From contig NZ_QWVS01000055.1 in the NCBI RefSeq assembly GCF_003570725.1, positions 1 to 37,869 of the forward strand: a stretch of 37,869 bases of DNA, given 5' to 3'. Below are positions 33,337 through 37,869 of the stretch, one piece after another. Origin of the DNA: Peribacillus asahii. Its GTDB lineage: Bacteria; Bacillota; Bacilli; Bacillales; DSM-1321. The position numbers and the translations under genes are program-made. Numbering within the stretch: position 1 is the first letter of the stretch; each line of letters starts with the position of its first letter. The notes below the pieces were generated by a model. That model was not told where the DNA came from. It saw only the letters and a program-made list of their open reading frames with translations, and did not search any database.

Positions 33337-34680
33337 TTGAAGAAAAAATTTATTGCATTAAATACATCTATTATGATCGGACTAGGAAGTTTATTTTCAA
33401 TTCCAGCAGTACAAGCAGAAAGCATTTCAAATATTGAGTCTGAACGTACGGTGATCCAAGAAAAAATTGCTGAAGCACAGAAACTTATTAAAGAATTAAA
33501 TGCAGAGCAAGAAAAGCTGAAAAAACAAATTGAACAAGTTGAAGAAGCTATTAAAGAAAACAACGCAAAGATTACAAAAACGAAAGAGCAAATTAAAAAA
33601 ACACAAGCAGAAGTAGATGCACTGAAAAAGTCCATTGCAGCATTGGAAGAACGAATTGCAAATCGTGAAGAAGTTCTTAAAGAACGTGCTCTTTCATTCC
33701 AAGAAAGCGGCGGCGATGTCAACTATGTGGAAGTATTATTTGGGGCAACAGACTTCAGTGATTTCGTAGGCCGCGTTCAAGCGGTAGCGACAATGGCTCA
33801 AGCAGACCGTGCTATTTTAGCTGAACAAGAAGCGGATAAAGCTGAATTAGAAGAGAAGAAAAAAGCAGTTGAGGAGAAATTATCTAACTTGAAAAGCATG
33901 CAGGTTGAGTTAGAAGGAATGCAGGTTCAAATTGAATCTCAGAAGAAACAAAGTGAAAGAGCAATCAAGAAGTTAGAAGCAAAAGAAACAGCAACGAAAC
34001 AGCTTCAAGAAAGCCTAGAGAACGAGGACGATAACCTTGAAGCGCAAATTAATTCTATTCTTGAAGAAAGAAGACAAGAAGCAAAACGTAAAGCAGAAGA
34101 GGAAGAAACTTTACGAAAAGCAGCAGAAGAAGCGCAACAATCAACACAGGCATCAACATCTAATAATAGCTCTTCAACACCATCAGCAAACGATAAATCG
34201 GATTCATCTGATACATCAAAATCAACTGAAACCAAATCATCTGATGAATCAAAAACAACTGAACCAAAAGCTGCTGCACCTAAACCAAGCAGTGCCAATA
34301 CAGGCTCAGCGATTACGGCAGGATACAAGTATATCGGGAACTCTACTTATAAATTTGGCGGCGGTAGAACGGCATCAGATATTGCGAACGGTTTATTCGA
34401 TTGTTCTGCTTTCGTATCTTGGGCATATGGTCAAGCAGGTGTGAGCCTTCCAGCGCATACAGATGCTTTGGCAGCGTCTGGAACAAAAGTCTCAGCAAGC
34501 CAAATGCAGCCTGGAGATTTAGTATTCTTTGATACGTATAAAAGAAATGGACATGTTGGTATTTATGTAGGCGGCGGTAAATTCATTGGTTCTCAAAGCT
34601 CTACGGGCGTAGCCATTGCGAATATGAGCAGCGGTTACTGGGCTCAAAAATTCAATGGATATGTTGTACGTGTAAACTAA
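33337..34680 (+). CDS. cwlO: Secreted peptidoglycan DL-endopeptidase CwlO
   Basis: A 447-residue secreted cell-wall hydrolase. The signal peptide ends at about AVQA (residue 27). A long coiled coil rich in Glu/Lys follows to about residue 270, with the QESGGDVNYVEVLFGATDFSDFV segment typical of CwlO between helices. A Ser/Thr/Asn-rich linker comes next, and then a C-terminal NlpC/P60 domain with catalytic Cys356 (LFDCSAF) and His406 (NGHVGIY). It cuts between D-glutamate and diaminopimelate to allow wall growth; in Bacillus the coiled coil is controlled by FtsEX. The start is TTG at 33337 behind GCAGGGA. A WalR box in the long leader supports the assignment. Confidence 0.9.
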   Translation: MKKKFIALNTSIMIGLGSLFSIPAVQAESISNIESERTVIQEKIAEAQKLIKELNAEQEKLKKQIEQVEEAIKENNAKITKTKEQIKKTQAEVDALKKSIAALEERIANREEVLKERALSFQESGGDVNYVEVLFGATDFSDFVGRVQAVATMAQADRAILAEQEADKAELEEKKKAVEEKLSNLKSMQVELEGMQVQIESQKKQSERAIKKLEAKETATKQLQESLENEDDNLEAQINSILEERRQEAKRKAEEEETLRKAAEEAQQSTQASTSNNSSSTPSANDKSDSSDTSKSTETKSSDESKTTEPKAAAPKPSSANTGSAITAGYKYIGNSTYKFGGGRTASDIANGLFDCSAFVSWAYGQAGVSLPAHTDALAASGTKVSASQMQPGDLVFFDTYKRNGHVGIYVGGGKFIGSQSSTGVAIANMSSGYWAQKFNGYVVRVN

Positions 34681-34695
34681 TCAAGTAATAGAAGG

Positions 34696-34729
34696 AATAA
34701 GCAGAGGGACGCTCTCTGCTTATTTTTCT
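34696..34729 (+). terminator. Terminator of cwlO
   Basis: A perfect 11-bp stem (AATAAGCAGAG at 34696-34706 with 34714-34724) and a T run, 16 bases after the stop. Confidence 0.88.
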
Positions 34730-34920
34730 GTGAAATGCTATTTTGGTAATATTTTCAACAAAACTATTTTTGAAAAAATAAAAGAAAAAAATGAAACTTA
34801 TTTTGTTCTATATCGTAAATACTATAAAGTATAAGATGAAAGGTGCTGGGAAAATTCGTATAGGACAATAAGGTACATTTACAAAAAAATGAAACATATA
34901 TCAAGGAGGAACTTACTTAC

Positions 34921-35358
34921 ATGAAAAAATTATTGGCAGCTGTATTAACTGCAATTTTAGTGTTAGCACCTGTTGGCAGCTTTGTATTCCAAGAGAGCAC
35001 AACAACGGTTGATGCAAAATCCTACAAATCAGGAAAGAAAAGCTTTAATACTGATAGAAACAGCAATATCCAAAATAATAATATAAACAAATCTGATGCG
35101 ACAACAAATAAAGCAAAGACGAATACTACTAATAAAGGCGGCTTTATGTCTGGCGGACTTATGAAAGGTCTTATGTTAGGCGGACTTGCCGGCTTACTAT
35201 TTGGCAGCCTATTTGCGAATATGGGTGCATTAGGATCTATTCTTGGTTTCTTAATTAATGTAATCGCAATCGTAGTCATTATTTCCATCATTCGTAAAAT
35301 CTTCGTTTACTTCAAGGATAAAAAGAAAAAAGAGGATACTAATCCGTGGAGAAATTAA
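34921..35358 (+). CDS. Secreted/membrane protein with Gly-rich Tim44-like segment
   Basis: A 145-residue protein. A signal sequence or first helix covers residues 3-22. A polar Asn/Ser/Lys stretch follows, then a Gly-rich amphipathic piece (GGFMSGGLMKGLMLGGLAGLLFGSLF), a strong C-terminal membrane helix (LGFLINVIAIVVIISIIRKIF) and a basic tail. The Gly-rich part looks like the beginning of Tim44-like proteins of Bacillus, whose role is not established. Start ATG behind CAAGGAGG. Its last 13 bases overlap the next gene, so the two are translationally coupled. Confidence 0.75.
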   Translation: MKKLLAAVLTAILVLAPVGSFVFQESTTTVDAKSYKSGKKSFNTDRNSNIQNNNINKSDATTNKAKTNTTNKGGFMSGGLMKGLMLGGLAGLLFGSLFANMGALGSILGFLINVIAIVVIISIIRKIFVYFKDKKKKEDTNPWRN

Positions 35359-35633
35359 TCATTCCAGAACAAGATATTATTAATGCACTATGTGTGTATA
35401 TGTCTCGTAAAAAACAAATTCAACCTCAAGATGTTGAAGTAGAATTGATGTATGATGATGAGTATGGATTTTCTGCTGAAGTGTATTGGGAAGGGCGCAA
35501 GCAAGTTCTAATTACAGTGAACTTAATTGAAGCACTTCGTTTATGGCTTGATGAATTTTTAAACAGAGATCCTTATGCCGGAATTGAGCTAGTGCTTGAT
35601 GATGAAGAAGGAATTATAGCTGTTATTAACTGA
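35346..35633 (+). CDS. yxcD: YxcD family protein (DUF2653)
   Basis: A 95-residue acidic cytosolic protein. The pattern IINALCVYMSRKKQIQPQDVEVELMYDDEYGFSAEVYWEGR is that of YxcD/DUF2653. No catalytic motif can be seen and the function is unknown. It starts at GTG 35346, inside the end of the preceding gene, with AGAGGAT before it. Coupling with a small membrane protein suggests they act together. Confidence 0.78.
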   Translation: MEKLIIPEQDIINALCVYMSRKKQIQPQDVEVELMYDDEYGFSAEVYWEGRKQVLITVNLIEALRLWLDEFLNRDPYAGIELVLDDEEGIIAVIN

Positions 35634-35636
35634 AGA

Positions 35637-35673
35637 AAAGGATGTACCTATTTATAATGGGTGCATCCTTTTT
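35637..35673 (+). terminator. Terminator after yxcD
   Basis: A stem of AAAAGGATGTACC (35637-35649) with 35659-35672, one G-T pair, followed by T5. Confidence 0.85.
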
Positions 35674-35684
35674 GTTTACATACC

Positions 35685-35696
35685 TCATTCGAATGA
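35685..35696. promoter_or_regulatory. 12-bp palindrome upstream of the yezD promoter
   Basis: TCATTCGAATGA is perfectly self-complementary and lies 38 bases before the -35 box of the yezD promoter. It could be an activator site or chance. Confidence 0.35.
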
Positions 35697-35733
35697 ACGA
35701 AATTAGAAATGACGGAAAAGTCTTAAAAGTGAA

Positions 35734-35762
35734 TTGACAAATTTATCTTGCTGTATTATATT
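35734..35762 (+). promoter_or_regulatory. Sigma-A promoter of yezD
   Basis: A perfect TTGACA (35734-35739), 17 bases, then TATATT (35757-35762). It would give a leader of about 130 bases. A second weaker pair, TTGTAC (35810) and TAATAT (35832) with a 16-base spacer, lies nearer the gene. Confidence 0.6.
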
Positions 35763-35900
35763 TAATTCATAGTTTTTTAATATGTTTAATGTGATAACTA
35801 CGAAAAAAGTTGTACTATTTTGATAAAGTAATAATATCTATAAGTGAAACAGTAGAATACAAGAAGCAGGTGCGAATTCATGATTATAGGGGGGCTTCGT

Positions 35901-36068
35901 ATGAGCAAGTTAGAAGAGCAGCAATTACAATATATTTTAGCCAGTTTGCAAAATATCCAGTATGGTTCAGTAGTTATTACGGTACATAACGGGGAAATTA
36001 CACAGGTCGATACAACGGAAAAGAAGCGATTTCCACTTTTAAAAAGTCATACTGCCAAAGCAAAATAG
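35901..36068 (+). CDS. yezD: YezD family small protein (DUF2292)
   Basis: A 55-residue protein. LASLQNIQYGSVVITVHNGEITQVDTTEKKRF is the DUF2292/YezD core, a small beta-rich unit with a helix before it. The ATG at 35901 is chosen because AGGGGGGC lies 6 bases before it; the upstream ATG at 35880 has none. Relatives are often near sulfur-assimilation genes in Bacillus, but no such neighbour is seen here except the sulfone monooxygenase remnant at 37104. Function unknown. Confidence 0.78.
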   Translation: MSKLEEQQLQYILASLQNIQYGSVVITVHNGEITQVDTTEKKRFPLLKSHTAKAK

Positions 36069-36087
36069 AATAAATCAATAAGAAACT

Positions 36088-36119
36088 AAAGCATCACAAA
36101 GTATAGGGTGGTGCTTTTA
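36088..36119 (+). terminator. Terminator after yezD
   Basis: A 10-bp stem with one G-T pair (AAAGCATCAC at 36088-36097 with 36108-36117), then a short T run. Confidence 0.7.
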
Positions 36120-36240
36120 TTTATTTTCTATATTGCTACATATAATACGGTTAATTATTCAACAATTTCTCCATATCTTGAACCGCTATGAATGGATAGG
36201 TCTATAAGTTCTCACTCTTTCCGTGATAGAATAAAGAGAA

Positions 36241-36262
36241 GAGGTGAGCAGGGGTTCACCTC
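36241..36262 (+). promoter_or_regulatory. Leader hairpin before the serine hydrolase gene
   Basis: GAGGTGA (36241-36247) pairs with TCACCTC (36256-36262) around an 8-base loop, 12 bases upstream of the AAAGGGGGAT ribosome site. There is no T run, so it is not a terminator; an mRNA-stabilising or translational element is possible. Confidence 0.4.
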
Positions 36263-36287
36263 GATAATGGGAAAAAGGGGGATTTGT

Positions 36288-37079
36288 ATGACTTTACAAT
36301 CAATTGAACCAAAAATTTTAGAGCTTATTGAAACATTTGATGGGCGGATCGCGTACAAAATTGAAAACGATCGCGGAGAGTCTATTTCTTATCACGAACA
36401 TGAAGCGTTTCAATCCGCAAGCTTAATTAAAATCCCGATGATTATTGAAGGGTATCGTCAAGCTGAGAACAAAGATATTTATTTAAATCAGCCGTTAACG
36501 ATTCCACGCAATGAGGTCACTCGCGGGTCTGGTGTACTCCATACTTTGTCAGATAAGGTATTTTTAACAGTTGAAGATTTATTAACGCTCATGATTACGA
36601 TTTCGGATAACACCTCTACGAATATGATGATGACGTTGCTTACTTTTGAGAAGATTAATCAATGTATTCAAGAGCTTGGGTTAGAAAATACCGTGTTACA
36701 ACGAAGAATGTTTGACTTTAAGGCTCTAAAAGAAGGGCGCGACAATACGATGTCAGCCGCTGATACTGTACTTTGTTTAAAGGCGATACATACGGGTGAT
36801 TTTTTAACAAAAGCCAGTCAAGAAAGGATTCTAGACATCTTTGAACAGCAGCAATTTAAGGAACGCCTTCCTGCTATGATGGGAAAAGGTGTGAAAGTTG
36901 GGAATAAAACAGGCAGCCTTCGTGGAGTCATGCATGATGCGGCTATTATTCGTTCTGAAACGGAAACGGTTTGCGCGGCTGTTTTAACGGAAGATATGGC
37001 ATCGGAAGAGGAAAGCCGTCAGATTATTAGTAAGATTGGCAAGTTGATTTATGATGAGATGATGAAGGAGCAAAATTAA
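36288..37079 (+). CDS. Class A beta-lactamase-fold serine hydrolase, cytosolic
   Basis: A 263-residue protein with the penicillin-recognising serine hydrolase triad of motifs: SLIK (Ser45-Lys48), SDN (106-108) and KTG (207-209). It has no signal peptide or lipobox, so it is unlikely to be a secreted resistance enzyme. The region of the omega loop reads RRMFDFKALKEGRDNTMSAAD, without the Glu-x-x-Leu-Asn of true class A beta-lactamases, so deacylation should be poor. The family (beta-lactamase2 type) has no settled role. The ATG at 36288 is chosen because AAAGGGGGAT lies 6 bases before it; an in-frame ATG at 36192 would add a non-family N-terminus across the leader hairpin. Confidence 0.85.
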   Translation: MTLQSIEPKILELIETFDGRIAYKIENDRGESISYHEHEAFQSASLIKIPMIIEGYRQAENKDIYLNQPLTIPRNEVTRGSGVLHTLSDKVFLTVEDLLTLMITISDNTSTNMMMTLLTFEKINQCIQELGLENTVLQRRMFDFKALKEGRDNTMSAADTVLCLKAIHTGDFLTKASQERILDIFEQQQFKERLPAMMGKGVKVGNKTGSLRGVMHDAAIIRSETETVCAAVLTEDMASEEESRQIISKIGKLIYDEMMKEQN

Positions 37080-37103
37080 GAAGTTGCATAAATAGCAGTA
37101 TAT

Positions 37104-37241
37104 TTAGGAGGCTTGCTTGAAGAATATGGTTTTGTGTTCTTCGAATAAGCCTTTAAATGACCAACCTGTTCTTTGTGATAACTGAGAGATGACTAAACCT
37201 CCACTAACGTTTGGCGCCCAATAAGCAAATTGTAAACTCAT
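37104..37241 (-). pseudogene. Remnant of an SfnG-type FMNH2-dependent sulfone monooxygenase gene
   Basis: On the reverse strand an ATG at 37241 behind a very strong AAGGAGGAGGAG site opens a 45-codon frame. The first 29 residues, with FAYWAPNVSGGLVIS and QRTGWSF, match the start of dimethylsulfone / alkanesulfonate-type flavin monooxygenases, which are normally about 360 residues. After GWSF the sequence departs from the family and stops at 37104-37106, so the remaining nine tenths of the gene are gone. The non-family part overlaps an imperfect 15-bp inverted repeat (37110-37152), perhaps the scar of a deletion. A full promoter and leader survive upstream, so a short peptide could still be made. 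Confidence 0.65.
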
Positions 37242-37267
37242 GATATCTCCTCCTCCTTCATATTAAA

Positions 37268-37320
37268 TAAAAAAGAGGCTCACATCAGAATCCCTAACGA
37301 AAGGAATCGACATGAGCTTC
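37268..37320 (-). terminator. Leader terminator upstream of the SfnG remnant
   Basis: On the reverse strand a long, slightly imperfect hairpin (GAAGCTCATGTCGATTCC paired to the segment ending GTGAGCCTC) is followed by T6. It lies between the promoter at 37372-37400 and the ribosome site, so transcripts should stop before the open frame unless read-through is allowed. The product would be a small RNA of about 100 bases. Confidence 0.7.
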
Positions 37321-37371
37321 TGGTTATTCAGTGGGCAATATTGGACAAAAAGTAATAAATGATTATTTGTG

Positions 37372-37400
37372 ATTTTAATTATATTAAACCAATATGTCAA
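37372..37400 (-). promoter_or_regulatory. Sigma-A promoter for the SfnG remnant leader
   Basis: On the reverse strand TTGACA (37395-37400), 17 bases, TAAAAT (37372-37377). Confidence 0.65.
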
Positions 37401-37409
37401 GTTTGCTTT

Positions 37410-37425
37410 TTTGATATACATCAAA
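37410..37425 (-). promoter_or_regulatory. Palindrome upstream of the reverse promoter
   Basis: TTTGAT-ATAC-ATCAAA, 9 bases upstream of the reverse -35 box; a candidate activator site. The rest of the gap to 37594 is AT-rich with an imperfect inverted repeat (TTAATAGCTAATAA against TTATTAGTTAATTAA, about 37471-37516). Confidence 0.4.
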
Positions 37426-37594
37426 TCATTTATTTCTGTACATCCTTCTATAAAGTTATTTATGTATTTGAGTTAATAGCTAATAACTTATTTTAGAAGA
37501 TTATTAGTTAATTAATATTAGATTATCTTTGAAAAATACAATTATTTTAATTTTTAGTAAATTTGATTTTTTCTAAATAACAGGTAAATTGAAC

Positions 37595-37623
37595 TTGACA
37601 ACTAGGAATAATGGGATTATATT
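37595..37623 (+). promoter_or_regulatory. Sigma-A promoter of the riboflavin kinase gene
   Basis: TTGACA (37595-37600), 17 bases, TATATT (37618-37623). It would give a leader of about 100 bases that includes a terminator. Confidence 0.65.
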
Positions 37624-37662
37624 TATTAACAAATAATATAATATTACCGACTAGACAACTAG

Positions 37663-37703
37663 AGGCTTTCTAAGTATTTGCTTAGGAGGCCTTTATCTTT
37701 TTT
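37663..37703 (+). terminator. Leader terminator before the riboflavin kinase gene
   Basis: AGGCTTTCTAAG (37663-37674) pairs with CTTAGGAGGCCT (37681-37692) with two G-T pairs, then a T-rich tail. It lies between promoter and start codon. The 3' arm holds an AGGAGG that the hairpin would hide. No FMN riboswitch core is recognisable. Confidence 0.7.
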
Positions 37704-37730
37704 ATAAAACATTTTCAAAAGGAGGTTCAT

Positions 37731-37869
37731 ATGAACGCATTACGTCAGTACGCTGATCATTTTATTATCGGCCAGGTTGAGAAAGGGAAGCAGCTCGGAA
37801 GAACGATCGGATTTCCGACAGCTAATTTGAATATCGCAAACAATGTCTCCTTAGAAAATGGAGTTTATG
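37731..37869 (+). CDS. Riboflavin kinase, RibR-like (cut by window end)
   Basis: Forty-six codons are visible from the ATG at 37731, behind a strong AAAAGGAGGT site. HFIIGQVEKGKQLGRTIGFPTANLNI is the flavokinase signature: the GxV/GxxxGR strand and the PTAN motif that binds Mg-ATP and riboflavin. In bifunctional RibF this domain follows a FAD synthetase domain, but here it begins directly, so the protein is a single-domain flavokinase or the two-domain regulator RibR. Making FMN next to a remnant of an FMN-dependent sulfone monooxygenase recalls B. subtilis, where ribR sits in a sulfur-utilisation operon. Confidence 0.8.
   Translation, partial: MNALRQYADHFIIGQVEKGKQLGRTIGFPTANLNIANNVSLENGVY

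Noticed and set aside
33312..33722. Reverse-strand open frame across cwlO
   Set aside because: It is Ser/Phe/Ala-rich low-complexity coding opposite the Glu/Lys coiled coil, with no ribosome site or family match.
35685..35696. FadR operator at TCATTCGAATGA
   Set aside because: The Bacillus FadR site has the half-sites in the opposite order (TGAATGA-N-TCATTCA), so this palindrome does not match.
36192..36287. N-terminal extension of the serine hydrolase from ATG 36192
   Set aside because: No ribosome site, non-family residues, and it runs through a leader hairpin; ATG 36288 has an excellent site.
37624..37730. FMN riboswitch before the riboflavin kinase gene
   Set aside because: The conserved RFN core (AGGGTGAAATTCCC-type segments) is absent; only a simple terminator hairpin is seen.
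1..37869. CRISPR array, tRNA or rRNA genes, prophage
   Set aside because: No regular repeat-spacer series (the 21-bp array has no unique spacers), no tRNA-like cloverleaf or rRNA segment, and no phage structural genes were seen.

Overview
The window is low-GC, Gram-positive chromosomal DNA from an endospore-forming Bacillaceae-type bacterium. This rests on the strong AGGAGG-type ribosome sites, frequent TTG/GTG starts, U-tailed terminators after most operons, a GerA-type spore germinant receptor operon, a CwlO-type endopeptidase with a WalR box, and YxcD- and YezD-type small proteins. The genus cannot be fixed from the sequence alone.

Layout: (1) 1-7943 is an operon cut at its 5' end for uptake, CoA activation and complete beta-oxidation of a carboxylic acid: acyl-CoA dehydrogenase tail, MFS carrier, CoA ligase, two 3-hydroxyacyl-CoA dehydrogenases, acyl-CoA dehydrogenase, thiolase, enoyl-CoA hydratase. 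(2) 8250-10834 is a NitT/TauT/Ssu-type ABC importer. (3) 10892-14241 holds a TrhA/hemolysin III membrane protein, a DUF1836 regulator, a PAP2 phosphatase and an M20 amidohydrolase. (4) 14477-18521 is a four-gene spore germinant receptor operon (A, B, C, D) whose B gene is frameshifted in a G7 tract. (5) 18714-26275 is the most distinctive region: a MaoC-like protein and a sigma-54 activator, then a consensus -24/-12 promoter with upstream TTGCGAA inverted and direct repeats, then genes resembling the cyclohexanecarboxylate / alicyclic benzoyl-CoA pathway (AliB-like dehydrogenase, BadI ring hydrolase, AliA-like ligase, BadH dehydrogenase) and an SDR that has lost all four catalytic residues. 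Five 21-bp tandem repeats lie between the last two genes. (6) 26477-37079 is mixed: an RND exporter, an LCP cell-wall ligase flanked by short inverted repeats, a nitroreductase, an orphan trpB, cwlO, a secreted/membrane protein overlapping yxcD, yezD, and a serine beta-lactamase-fold protein. (7) 37080-37869 has two divergent leaders, each with a sigma-A promoter and an internal terminator. One faces a 45-codon remnant of an SfnG-type sulfone monooxygenase; the other faces a RibR-like riboflavin kinase that runs off the end.

The main biological reading is inference: regions 1 and 5 together could take an alicyclic acid to a CoA thioester, oxidise and hydrolytically open the ring to a pimeloyl-CoA-type dicarboxylyl-CoA, and then beta-oxidise it. 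The ring part would be switched on by a dedicated sigma-54 activator. An aerobic Gram-positive version of a pathway best known from Rhodopseudomonas, with a catalytically dead SDR paralogue in the operon, is the best candidate here for something under-described.
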